Source: DASYAE01 sp036501535 | Lineage (GTDB): Bacteria > Actinomycetota > Actinomycetes > Streptomycetales > Catenulisporaceae | Direction of reading: 5' to 3' | Assembly: GCA_036501535.1 (NCBI GenBank) | Contig: DASYAE010000069.1 | Location: 1 to 43,215, forward strand | Length of the DNA: 43,215 nt | In this document: in pieces, positions 32,024 to 40,172 of the stretch | How the letters are laid out: each line of letters starts with the position of its first letter | Numbering within the stretch: the first letter of the stretch is position 1 | The notes under the pieces: generated by a model | Told to the model about the DNA's origin: nothing | Database searches by the model: none | Seen by the model: only the letters and a program-made list of their open reading frames with translations | Translations under genes and position numbers: made by a program

Positions 32024-33375
32024 CCAGTCTGACCGAGCGCGTCCTGGCCGGCCGCGAGCCCGCGTTCGCAATGCTCTACCGTCCCGGCGCCGGCCTCGGC
32101 GATCGCGTGGACGTCCTCGCCGGGCCGTTCACAGCCTTCGCCTCGCTCGCGGACCTCCCGCTCGGCCCGGCGCCCGCCGAAGCGCCCACGCAGGACCACG
32201 CGCTTACGGACGGCTTGCGCGACTCTCCCGCCGACGCGACCCACGAACACCTGGTGCTGATCCCGTATCAGCAGATCACCGAGCGCGGGTTCGCCGGGCC
32301 GCGGGACGGCACGCCGCTGCAGGCCATGCGGATCGACACGCAGGAGACGGTGCCGCTCGGCACGCTGGCGCAGCGGCTGCCGGACCGGCGCCCCGCCGCC
32401 GGCCCGGGCGACTTCGACCTCGACGACGAGCAGTTCGCCCTGCGCGCGAAGGCGATCGTCGCCGAGGAGATCGGCAGCGGCGCCGGGGCGAACTTCGTGC
32501 ACAAGCGCACGTTCAGCGTCGACGTCTCCGACTACTCGCTGGACGACGCGTTCGGGTTCTTCCGCCGGCTGCTGCTGGCCGAATCAGGGGTCTACTGGAC
32601 CTTCCTGATCCACACCGGCGAGCGCACGCTGGTCGGCGCGACGCCGGAGCGGCACGTCAGCCTGGCCCGCGGCACCGTCGTGATGAACCCGATCAGCGGG
32701 ACCTACCGCTACCCCGAATCAGGGCCCACCGTCCGCGGCGTGCTGGACTTCCTGGCCGACCGCAAGGAGATCGACGAGCTGTCCATGGTGCTCGACGAGG
32801 AGCTGAAGATGACGGCCCGGATCTGCGCCGCGGGCGGCCGCGTCGCCGGCCCCTATCTCAAGGAGATGGCACGCCTCGCGCACACCGAGTACTACATCGC
32901 CGGGCGCTGCGGCCGGGACCCCCGGCAGATCCTGCACGAGACCCTGTTCGCGCCGACCGTCACCGGCAGCCCCCTGGAAAGCGCCTGCCGGGTCATCGAG
33001 CGCTACGAGCCCGAGGGCCGCGGCTACTACTCCGGGGCCGCCGCGCTGATCGGGCGGGACGGCGCCGGGGCTGCGGCGATGGACAGCGCGATCCTGATCC
33101 GGACCGCGGACATCAGCCCGGCCGGCCGGGTGCGCATCAGCGTCGGGGCGACGCTGGTGCGCCACTCCGACCCCGCATCGGAGGCCGCTGAGACGCGGGC
33201 GAAGACGGCCGGCCTCGTCCACGCGCTGCGCGGAACGGAGGTCGGCGCAGCTCGCGCTCACGCTGCCGATGGGCACTTCGCGGCACGCCTGGACGTGCGG
33301 CGGGCCCTCGCCGCTCCTCGGCCTCCTGCCCGGCGCCCTGGTCGAGCCGGACCCGGGCGAGATAGTGCCGGGTGA
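32020..33375 (+). CDS. phzE: PhzE-like aminodeoxyisochorismate synthase, chorismate domain only (amidotransferase domain missing)
   Basis: A 451-residue protein matching the N-terminal chorismate-converting half of PhzE: LIPYQQITERGF, FVHKRTFSVDVSDYS, VVMNPISGTYRYPESGPT, DEELKMTARIC, HTEYYIAGR, and LVRHSDPASEAAETRAK. Full PhzE has about 630 residues, the rest being a glutamine amidotransferase. Here recognisable sequence continues only to the linker (FAARLDVRRALAA, near 33315). Then about 20 Arg/Pro-rich residues are read antisense to the neighbouring NB-ARC gene. With ammonia or a TrpG-like partner in trans it might still make 2-amino-2-deoxyisochorismate; otherwise the pathway is dead. GGAGG and an ATGA overlap with phzD fix the start. 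Confidence 0.88.
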   Translation: MTSLTERVLAGREPAFAMLYRPGAGLGDRVDVLAGPFTAFASLADLPLGPAPAEAPTQDHALTDGLRDSPADATHEHLVLIPYQQITERGFAGPRDGTPLQAMRIDTQETVPLGTLAQRLPDRRPAAGPGDFDLDDEQFALRAKAIVAEEIGSGAGANFVHKRTFSVDVSDYSLDDAFGFFRRLLLAESGVYWTFLIHTGERTLVGATPERHVSLARGTVVMNPISGTYRYPESGPTVRGVLDFLADRKEIDELSMVLDEELKMTARICAAGGRVAGPYLKEMARLAHTEYYIAGRCGRDPRQILHETLFAPTVTGSPLESACRVIERYEPEGRGYYSGAAALIGRDGAGAAAMDSAILIRTADISPAGRVRISVGATLVRHSDPASEAAETRAKTAGLVHALRGTEVGAARAHAADGHFAARLDVRRALAAPRPPARRPGRAGPGRDSAG

Positions 33376-35344
33376 CGAGCGTGTCCGGGTGCTCGGGGCC
33401 CAGCACGTCGCAGCGGTCGGCGAGCAGGGAGCGCAGCGCCGCTTCGGCCTGGTCCCATCGACCCGCGGTGTACCAGACCCGGCAGCGCGCCTGACGCACC
33501 GTCAGCACCTCGGGGTGGGTCGGCCCGAACGCCTGCGTCGCCCGGTCCAGGAGCACGCCGTAGACGGACTCGGCTTCCGCGAGCCGTTCAGAGGCCCGCA
33601 GGTACTGCGCCGCCGACATCGCGGGCTCCAACGCGTCCCCGTGCGACAGCCCGTCCGGCGCGCCGATCTCCCACTCGCGAAGCAGATCCAACGCACTGTG
33701 GCAGTGCGGCGCAAGCGCATGCCAGCGCGGCCATGAGGCCGGGTCGCTCGGGTACGCGTCGCCCATCGCCCGCTTCAGCAGCGCGATGATGAGCGAGACA
33801 TGATCGTCGCCCGCGCAGAGGACATCAGGGTGCCGCCGATAGACCGCGCGCAGCACGGGGTGCAGCCCGAGCGTGTCAGGGGCCGCACCGTCTTGCGCGT
33901 CGCCCCCGAGAAGATCGATCAAGCCGAGCCCGGCCATCGCCTGGAGCAGGACCCACAATCGGCGCCGGGTGGGCCGCGGCCATTCGGTCGTGTCGGCGCA
34001 GAAAAGTCGCGAGGCGGCAAGGACTTCCGGATCAAGCAGGAGAACGTAAGGTATCGGCGCGTTCGATAAACACGACAGGACCCCCAACAGCACCCGAGCA
34101 TCGCCGAACCCGCGCGCCTCAAGCGCCTCGAGCGACAGCTCCCACGTCTGATCGAGGTGCAGCCGCCGCTGCCGCCGATTCTCGGCGATGTCGAGAAGCT
34201 CCGAGTGCCGGTTCTCGCGCAGCGCACGGGCGTACTGCGCGAACGTGCCGACGAGTCCGGGCCAGGCCAGGGCAGTGGGCACCGCCTGCGCTTCGCGCAG
34301 ATGCAGACCCGCCAGCCGCAGCGCCAGCGGCAGCCCGCCGAGCTGCGTCGCGACCTCGGCAGCCTGCGCGGGCGTCCCGGCGCTCTGGCCGACGACCTCG
34401 ATTAGCATCTGCGCGGCGTCGGCGGTCTCCAACTCGCGGAGCCGGTGCAGGCGAATCCACGATGGCGAGGAGCCCCACGTGGCGGCGCTGCCGTCCCGCG
34501 TCGTGACCACGACCGTGCCGTAGGTGCCCCCCGGCGGCCGCAGCCACCCCGCGGCGTCGGCGATCGGATCGTCCGGCGAGGAGAAGTCGCGCGGCGGATC
34601 GTCCGCGTTGTCCACGACGAGCAGCCAGGGCCGCCGGTGGTTGTCGAGCAGCTGCCAGGTCACGTCGCACAGGCTGCCGAGGTCGACCTGGCGCGGCGGG
34701 GCGCCGAGCATCTGTGCCAGGGCCCGCATGGCGAGGGTCACCGAGACGGCCTCTCCGGCCGAGACCCACCACGTCTTCATCCCGCGTTTCATCGCCCAGA
34801 GCGCCAGGTTCAGGGCGAGGAAGCTCTTGCCCACTCCCCCGAGCCCGTGCAGCACGTGCACCCGCGGGCTGCCCTGCTCGCCGACGGCGCGGGTGAGGGT
34901 TTCAAAGAGCGCTGTGCGACCCCTCATACGCGGTTCCTGATGGAGCCGTTCCACCGGCGGCCGCAGCGTCACCAGCGCAGGTTCCGCGGCCGCCTGCCCG
35001 GCGCCGGCCCGGGCGTCCACCAGGGTCGCGGGATCCCAGCTGGAGAATCCATAGGCCCGGTCCACCGCGCCGGCCCACATGGCCAGTTCGCCCGGGTCGG
35101 CCACTCCGCAGGCGAGCAGGATCCGCTCGATCCGCTCCCGGTCCTGCACCCGCGGAAAGTGACTGCCGCTCAGATACCCGCCGAGCGTGGCCGGCGCCAC
35201 GTGCACCAGCGTGGCGAGCCGGCGCACCGTCAGGCCGGACTGCCGGCGCAGATCGGACAACGCCCGGCACAGTTCGCGCTGAGTGCGCACCATCCGGGGA
35301 TCCGGCCCTCTGCGACGGCCGCCGGGCTGCTCGGCCTGCGACAT
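33137..35344 (-). CDS. HTH/NB-ARC/TPR regulator-like STAND protein, 3' truncated
   Basis: A chain of 735 residues. The N-terminal HTH resembles XRE types (residues 25-75, LTVRRLATLVHVAPATLGGYLSG). The NB-ARC NTPase has the P-loop GLGGVGKS (167-174), Walker B LLVVDNADD (241-249) and GGLPLALRLAG. A winged-helix-like region follows, then TPR units (about 600-675, EAESVYGVLLDRATQAFGPTHPEVL; AEAALRSLLADRCDVLGPEHPDTL). Such proteins are signal-dependent regulators or immune sensors in actinobacteria. Recognisable TPR sequence stops at GQEAEE (near 33314), after which 60 residues are the antisense of phzE. The gene has therefore lost its end. The ATG has GGGAGGG at a good distance. Confidence 0.85.
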   Translation of the reverse strand: MSQAEQPGGRRRGPDPRMVRTQRELCRALSDLRRQSGLTVRRLATLVHVAPATLGGYLSGSHFPRVQDRERIERILLACGVADPGELAMWAGAVDRAYGFSSWDPATLVDARAGAGQAAAEPALVTLRPPVERLHQEPRMRGRTALFETLTRAVGEQGSPRVHVLHGLGGVGKSFLALNLALWAMKRGMKTWWVSAGEAVSVTLAMRALAQMLGAPPRQVDLGSLCDVTWQLLDNHRRPWLLVVDNADDPPRDFSSPDDPIADAAGWLRPPGGTYGTVVVTTRDGSAATWGSSPSWIRLHRLRELETADAAQMLIEVVGQSAGTPAQAAEVATQLGGLPLALRLAGLHLREAQAVPTALAWPGLVGTFAQYARALRENRHSELLDIAENRRQRRLHLDQTWELSLEALEARGFGDARVLLGVLSCLSNAPIPYVLLLDPEVLAASRLFCADTTEWPRPTRRRLWVLLQAMAGLGLIDLLGGDAQDGAAPDTLGLHPVLRAVYRRHPDVLCAGDDHVSLIIALLKRAMGDAYPSDPASWPRWHALAPHCHSALDLLREWEIGAPDGLSHGDALEPAMSAAQYLRASERLAEAESVYGVLLDRATQAFGPTHPEVLTVRQARCRVWYTAGRWDQAEAALRSLLADRCDVLGPEHPDTLVTRHYLARVRLDQGAGQEAEERRGPAARPGVPRSAHRQRERELRRPPFRAARGRGRPSSPASQRPPMRGRSGAPASPRR

Positions 35345-35530
35345 CGCGATCCCTCCCGAAGTCCGCGCTGTCTCCACCAAATCTAATCGGAGACGGCGCC
35401 GTGCGGGAGAAGTCGTACGAGAGAAGCACTGAGCGGCGCATCCGATCGCGCGTAAGTTCGACGGCAAATCCGCGCCTGCGCTGCCGCGACCGCTCCCCGG
35501 AACACGCCGCCCCAGCCGAGCCCGGCGTGA

Positions 35531-35557
35531 TGTCAAGACCGCGCGGGCGGCTCCGAC
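35531..35557 (+). promoter_or_regulatory. Possible ECF-type promoter before the DGPF/sigma pair
   Basis: TGTCAAG at 35531 is followed, 17 bases after TGTCAA, by CGAC (35554-35557). This resembles the TGTC...CG(A/T)C form used by ECF sigma factors that control their own operon. A GC-rich stem follows near 35569-35585, before the GAGGAG ribosome-binding site. Confidence 0.3.
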
Positions 35558-35607
35558 CTTAAGGTGAAAGGGCCCCGCCGGGGTCCGCGAACCACGAGGA
35601 GTGCGAG

Positions 35608-35979
35608 ATGAAGTTCCTGATCGGCATGATCATCAATCCGACCGTGCTGGACTCGCTGACCGACGAGGAGAAGGCGGCGATCGGCGCCGGGCACGGCAGG
35701 TTCATCGAGGCGCTGAAGCAGTCCGGCGAGCTGATCCTCACCCAGGCGCTGGTCGATCCGTCGCAGGCCGCCGTGGTGTCCGTGCGCAACGGCCAGCCTG
35801 CGGTGACCGACGGGCCGTTCCTGGAGGCCAAGGAGTACCTGGGCGGCTTCTACCTGGTCGACTGCGAGGACAAGGAGCGGGCGGTCGAGCTGGCGGCGCA
35901 GATCCCGGACGCCGCGATCAGCGGCCTCGGGGTCGAGGTGCGGCAGGTGATGTTCTCCGACGGACAATTGGAGGCATGA
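35608..35979 (+). CDS. DGPF/YCII-related protein, partner of the ECF sigma factor
   Basis: A 123-residue ferredoxin-like-fold protein. Its signature is TDGPFLEAKEYLGGFYLVDC (about residues 67-86), typical of the DGPF group. In actinobacteria this group is nearly always encoded beside ECF42-type sigma factors. No enzyme activity is established. It may sense a small molecule or modulate the sigma factor. The stop overlaps the sigma-factor start (ATGA), supporting fixed stoichiometry. Confidence 0.88.
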   Translation: MKFLIGMIINPTVLDSLTDEEKAAIGAGHGRFIEALKQSGELILTQALVDPSQAAVVSVRNGQPAVTDGPFLEAKEYLGGFYLVDCEDKERAVELAAQIPDAAISGLGVEVRQVMFSDGQLEA

Positions 35980-37193
35980 CGGCACCGGCGATCGAGGACC
36001 TGCTGCGCGAGCTGACGGCGCCGGTGCTCGGCGCGCTGGTGCGTCGGCATGGCCAGGATCTGTTCGAGGGCTGCGAGGACGCCGTGCAGGAGGCCGTCCT
36101 CGCGGCCGCCGTGCAGTGGCCGGTCGAGGGGGTGCCGGACAACCCGCGCGGCTGGCTGGTGACAGTTGCCTCCCGGCGGCTGGTCGACCAGATGCGCAGC
36201 GATCATGCGCGCCGCGAGCGCGAGTCGGCGGTGTTCCTCGAAGACGTGGCGCCCTCGGACGTCCCGGACACCGACGACACGCTCGTCCTGCTGTTCCTGT
36301 GCTGCCATCCGGCGCTGACCGCTGCATCCCAGACCGCCTTGACGCTGCGCGCGGTCGGCGGCCTGACCACGGTCGAGATCGCCCGCGCGTTCCTGGTGCC
36401 GGAGGCCACGATGGCGGCCAGGATCAGCCGGGCCAAGCAGAGCATCAAGGCCGCCGGCAGCTCGTTCAGCCTGCCCACGGGCGCTGAGCGCGAGGAGCGA
36501 TTGCGCGTTGTCCTGCACGTGCTCTACCTGATCTTCAACGAGGGCTACACCGCCTCCTCGGGCAGCGAGCTGTACCGTGCCGACCTCGCGCATGAGGCGA
36601 TCCGGCTGGCCAGGATGGTGCACGCGCAGCTGCCCGAGGACGGCGAGGCGACCGGTCTGCTCGCGCTGATGCTGCTGACCCACGCCCGGCGGCAGGCGCG
36701 CGCGACGCCGCAGGGCGACCTGGTGCCGCTGGACGAGCAGGACCGGGCGAAGTGGGACCGCGCCCTGATCGACGAGGGCACCGAGCTGGCCAGGTCCTCG
36801 CTGGCCGGCCCGGTGCTCGGGCCGTACCAATTGCAGGCCGCCATCGCCGCCACGCACGCCGACGCGGCCACGGCCGAGGAGACCGACTGGGGGCAGGTGC
36901 ACGCCCTGTACCTGATCCTGGAGCGCATCGCGCCCAACCCGATGGTCACGCTCAACCGGGCGATCGCGCTGGCCGAGACCTCGGGCCCGGCGGCCGGGCT
37001 GGCCCTGCTGTCCACGTTGGACGGCGACGTGCGGATGGCCCGGCACCACCGGCTGCTGTCCGTGCGGGCGCACCTGCTGGAGAAGACCGGCGACACGGCA
37101 GGCGCGTACGAGCACTACCGGCGTGCCGCGAAGGCCACCGCCAGCATCGCCGAGCAGCGATACCTGGAGTCTCGGGCCGGCCGGCTGAGATAG
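35976..37193 (+). CDS. ECF sigma factor with C-terminal helical (TPR-like) extension, ECF42-type
   Basis: A 405-residue RNA polymerase sigma factor. Region 2 is near residues 10-75 (EDAVQEAVLAAAVQW, NPRGWLVTVASRRLVDQMRSD) and region 4 near 110-165 (LTTVEIARAFLVPEATMAARISRAKQSI). Residues about 175-405 form a long helical extension with TPR-like repeats. It has the conserved YLIFNEGYTAS and NPMVTLNRAIALAE segments that mark ECF42-like factors. These have no classical anti-sigma factor, and the extension is thought to control activity. The DGPF partner gene precedes it with an ATGA overlap. Confidence 0.92.
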   Translation: MTAPAIEDLLRELTAPVLGALVRRHGQDLFEGCEDAVQEAVLAAAVQWPVEGVPDNPRGWLVTVASRRLVDQMRSDHARRERESAVFLEDVAPSDVPDTDDTLVLLFLCCHPALTAASQTALTLRAVGGLTTVEIARAFLVPEATMAARISRAKQSIKAAGSSFSLPTGAEREERLRVVLHVLYLIFNEGYTASSGSELYRADLAHEAIRLARMVHAQLPEDGEATGLLALMLLTHARRQARATPQGDLVPLDEQDRAKWDRALIDEGTELARSSLAGPVLGPYQLQAAIAATHADAATAEETDWGQVHALYLILERIAPNPMVTLNRAIALAETSGPAAGLALLSTLDGDVRMARHHRLLSVRAHLLEKTGDTAGAYEHYRRAAKATASIAEQRYLESRAGRLR

Positions 37194-37258
37194 CAGATAT
37201 CCGACTTGATCCACGATCGGTGATATACCGTGTTCTGCCAGATATCGGAGGAGGCCCC

Positions 37259-37924
37259 ATGACCAGTTCAGGCGCAGCGCCCGATGTGCTCGCCGCGGCG
37301 CGCACGATCCTGGCTCCGGCCGAGGACGGCAACCGTCTGGTGCCGATGCTCGCCTCGGGCCGGGCGCCGCGCTCGGTGTTCGCGACCATGGCCGCGGAGG
37401 AGACCCGGATCGTGCGCAGCGACTGGCGCAGCCTGCTGACGATCGCCGCGCGCTGCACCGATCCGGAGAGCAGGACGCTGTTCGCCGCGCTGGCCGACGG
37501 CGAGGCGCTCGCCCTGACCCGGCTGGCCGGTCTGCGCGCTGCGACCGGCATAGACGACGCCGCGCTCCACGCCTATCAGCCCAAGGCGGGCTGCCAGGCG
37601 TATCCGGCCTACATGGCCTGGCTGAGCCTGAACGGCGAGCCGGCGGACGTGATTGTCGCACTGCTCGCGAACTTCGCCGCCTGGGGCGGCTACTGTGCGA
37701 CGGTCGCCGCAGCCATGCGCGAACACTACGGGTTCGACGACGAGGCGTGCGCCTTCTTCGACTTCTTCGCCGCCCCCGCCCCGGAACTCGAAGCGCAGGC
37801 GCTCAAGGCGTTGCAGGCCGGCATCGATGCGGGGCGGCACACCGACGAGGCCTTCACCTACGGCCGGCTGTTCCAGGCGTACGAGCTGATGTTCTGGAAC
37901 ACCATCGCCGACGAGAGCAAGTAG
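37259..37924 (+). CDS. TenA/heme-oxygenase-like fold protein
   Basis: A 221-residue all-helical protein with the pattern of TenA/THI-4/PqqC-like families (HAYQPKAGCQAYPAYMAWLSLNG, LLANFAAWGGYCATVAAAM, RLFQAYELMFW). The family includes thiamin-degradation enzymes and non-haem di-iron oxidases; the specific substrate is unknown. GGAGGAGG sits just upstream of the ATG. The 65-base gap after the sigma factor contains two GATATC sites and a GATATACC, which could be a regulator site. It may be co-transcribed with the sigma factor. Confidence 0.7.
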   Translation: MTSSGAAPDVLAAARTILAPAEDGNRLVPMLASGRAPRSVFATMAAEETRIVRSDWRSLLTIAARCTDPESRTLFAALADGEALALTRLAGLRAATGIDDAALHAYQPKAGCQAYPAYMAWLSLNGEPADVIVALLANFAAWGGYCATVAAAMREHYGFDDEACAFFDFFAAPAPELEAQALKALQAGIDAGRHTDEAFTYGRLFQAYELMFWNTIADESK

Positions 37925-37939
37925 CGTGCGCCGCATGTT

Positions 37940-39403
37940 TCAGCGCCCTGCGTTTGTCGTCGCAAGGTCCTTGGTCCGGGCCGGCCGGGCGGGCGGCGCC
38001 GGCGGCGCAGGCTCGGCCGGGGCGATCCGGGGACGCAGTGTCAGATAGCTGATGACGGCGCAGGCGGCGATCACGGCGATCGTGAGGTACAGGCCGGCGT
38101 GGTAACCGGCGAGGAACGCGTCGGGCGCGCCGACCCCGCGGCGCGACGAGTCCGCCTGCACGGAGCGCAGCACGGCGCCGACGACGGTAATGCCGAGCAG
38201 GCCGGCGACCTGCCGTGACTCGTTGAGCAGCGCCGAGGCCACGCCGCCGCGCTCCGGCGGGGTCGCGCCGAGCACCGCCACGGTCAGCGGCACGGTCATC
38301 AGCCCCGCGCCGAGCCCGTAGAGCAGGAACGCCGCGGTCAGCGCGGAAAGCGACGCGTGCGTGCCGAAGGTCGAGAACACCAGCAGCGCGCTGAGCATGA
38401 CGACCAGGCCGAGCGAGGTCGCGCGGTGGGCGCCGATCAGGCTGATGACGCGTCCGGAGACCAGGGCCGCGACGGCGAGCAGCACCGCCATCGGCACGAA
38501 CAAGAGCCCTGCCTTCACCGGCGAGAAGCCGAGCACCGACTGCAGGTAGACCGAGGTGTAGAAGTAGATCCCCATGACGCCGAAGGACCAGCCCATCATC
38601 GTCGCGCTGCCGCCGCTGAACACCCGGTGCCGGAACATCGAGAGCGGCACCATCGGGTGCGCCGAGCGCGCCTCGATCGCGAGGAAGGCGCCCAGGCACG
38701 CCGCAGCCGTGGCGATCGCGGCGAGGATCGGCGCTGAGGTCCAGCCGCGCGCCTGGCCGTCGATCAGCGCGTAGGTCAGGGCGAACAAGGCGGCTGACGA
38801 GGTGGCGAGCCCGGGCAGGTCGAGCCGGCGCGACGCGCTGTGCCCGCGCGATTCCGCCGCGGCGGCGAGGGTGATCGCGAACGTCACGACACCGACCGGG
38901 ACGTTGATCAGGAAGATCCAGCCCCATCGGGCGTGTTCGCTGATCAGCCCGCCGGCCGCCGGTCCGACGGCGAGGGCCAGGGCGCCGACCGCGCCCCAGA
39001 TGCCGATCGCGCGCCGGCGCTCGCGGTGGTCGGTGAAGGTCGCCTGCAGCATGGCGAGCGTCGCAGGCATCTGCAGCGCGGCGCCGAGTCCCTGCACGGC
39101 GCGGCTCGCGACGAGCAGGTCGCCGCTGCCGGCCAGGCCGGCCGCGAGCGAGGACAGCGTGAAGATCGTCAGGCCGGCCAGGAACACCCGCCGCCGGCCG
39201 TAGACGTCGGCGAGCCGTCCGCCGGCGAGCAGCAGCCCGGCGAGGGCCAGCAGGTAGCTGCTGACCACCCATTCGAGCCCTGAGGCGGACAGCCGCAGGT
39301 CGCGCTGGATCGTCGGTATCGCGACGTTGACGATGTTGTTGTCGAGGTAGGTCATGAAGGTCGCCAGGCTCATCGCGAGCAGCGTCCACGTGCGTCGGGA
39401 CAT
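37940..39403 (-). CDS. MFS drug/proton antiporter, DHA2 family (14 TM)
   Basis: A 487-residue exporter of the EmrB/QacA type with about fourteen membrane segments. Motif A between TM2 and TM3 is GGRLADVYGRRRVF, and motif C (GPAAGGLI) lies in TM5. LDNNIVNVAIPTIQRDL in TM1 is the DHA2 D1 motif. The start MSRRTW is chosen for GGTGGA six bases upstream; ATGs at 39421 and 39427 are alternatives. The divergent TetR gene and two operator copies in the gap show that it is substrate-inducible. It probably exports a toxic compound or an endogenous metabolite. Confidence 0.95.
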   Translation of the reverse strand: MSRRTWTLLAMSLATFMTYLDNNIVNVAIPTIQRDLRLSASGLEWVVSSYLLALAGLLLAGGRLADVYGRRRVFLAGLTIFTLSSLAAGLAGSGDLLVASRAVQGLGAALQMPATLAMLQATFTDHRERRRAIGIWGAVGALALAVGPAAGGLISEHARWGWIFLINVPVGVVTFAITLAAAAESRGHSASRRLDLPGLATSSAALFALTYALIDGQARGWTSAPILAAIATAAACLGAFLAIEARSAHPMVPLSMFRHRVFSGGSATMMGWSFGVMGIYFYTSVYLQSVLGFSPVKAGLLFVPMAVLLAVAALVSGRVISLIGAHRATSLGLVVMLSALLVFSTFGTHASLSALTAAFLLYGLGAGLMTVPLTVAVLGATPPERGGVASALLNESRQVAGLLGITVVGAVLRSVQADSSRRGVGAPDAFLAGYHAGLYLTIAVIAACAVISYLTLRPRIAPAEPAPPAPPARPARTKDLATTNAGR

Positions 39404-39433
39404 GTCGAGTCCACCCGTCATATACATAGTACC

Positions 39434-39446
39434 TGTACGTCGTATA
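39434..39446. promoter_or_regulatory. TetR operator, MFS side
   Basis: TGTAC-GTC-GTATA, one mismatch from the palindrome near tetR. It is preceded by the same ACC and lies 34 bp centre to centre from the second copy. Confidence 0.6.
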
Positions 39447-39467
39447 GCTCTCGGCAGCATGGTGACC

Positions 39468-39480
39468 TGTACGCTGTACA
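39468..39480. promoter_or_regulatory. TetR operator, tetR side
   Basis: TGTAC-GCT-GTACA, a perfect palindrome directly before the tetR start. It overlaps TACAAT (39477-39482), which could be the tetR -10 box. Confidence 0.65.
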
Positions 39481-40164
39481 ATGTCAACCATGGCCACGAA
39501 GACGACCGAATCCGAGCGCGAGCGCCTCTCCCGGCAGACCGTCACCGAGCGCGCGCTCGCCATCGCCGACGGCGGCGGGCTCGCGTCGCTGACGATCCGC
39601 GGCCTGACCGAGTCGCTCGGCGTCACCGCGATGGCGCTGTACTGGCACTTCCGCAACAAGGACGAACTGCTGGCGGCACTGGCCGAACGCGTGTGGAGCG
39701 AGGTCGACACCAGCCTGGACCCCGCCGCTCCCTGGCCGGCGCAGCTGCGTCGACTGATGCAGTCCTACATCAGCGTGCTGCGAGCCCACGCCGCCGCGCC
39801 GGATTTGCTCATGCGCGACGCGAACCGCAACCAGCCCGCCCTACGGGTGACCGAGGCGGCGCTGACGGTCCTGCTCGGCGCCGGGTTCGATCCCGACAAC
39901 GCCTGCGCGATCGCCCGCAGCGGCCTGTGGACCGGCATCACCCTGGTGATCAGCGAGCCCGGCAAGCACCCGGGCGTCCCGGACGAGGAGAAGGCCGAGT
40001 ACCGGCGCAGGGACCAGCTCGCCCTCTCCCTGCTGCCGGCTTCGACCTTCCCCCACGTCGTCGAGTGCGCCGCGCCGCTGACGGCGTGCGACGACCCCGA
40101 GTTCCACTACCGCCTCGGCATCGACATGTACATCGCCGCAGCCGAGGCCATCGCGGCGATCTGA
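39481..40164 (+). CDS. TetR-family transcriptional regulator
   Basis: A 227-residue repressor. The N-terminal helix-turn-helix is at about residues 20-65 (ALAIADGGGLASLTIRGLTESLGVTAMALYWHFRNKDELL), followed by a TetR_C-type ligand domain. It is divergent from the MFS exporter and almost certainly controls it through two TGTAC-type sites. No SD precedes either ATG (39481 or 39490). If TACAAT at 39477-39482 is the -10 box, transcription would begin at or next to the second ATG and the mRNA would be leaderless. Confidence 0.92.
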   Translation: MSTMATKTTESERERLSRQTVTERALAIADGGGLASLTIRGLTESLGVTAMALYWHFRNKDELLAALAERVWSEVDTSLDPAAPWPAQLRRLMQSYISVLRAHAAAPDLLMRDANRNQPALRVTEAALTVLLGAGFDPDNACAIARSGLWTGITLVISEPGKHPGVPDEEKAEYRRRDQLALSLLPASTFPHVVECAAPLTACDDPEFHYRLGIDMYIAAAEAIAAI

Positions 40165-40172
40165 ACCGCCGC

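Noticed and set aside
29238..33375. Catechol (2,3-dihydroxybenzoate) siderophore operon of the entA/B/C type
   Set aside because: The synthase has PhzE-specific segments (MNPISGTYRYP, DEELKM) rather than EntC ones, the hydrolase lacks a carrier domain, and no EntE/NRPS is present.
29238..33375. Complete phenazine cluster
   Set aside because: phzA/B, phzF and phzG are missing, and an SDR is present instead, so only the route to 3-hydroxyanthranilate is supported.
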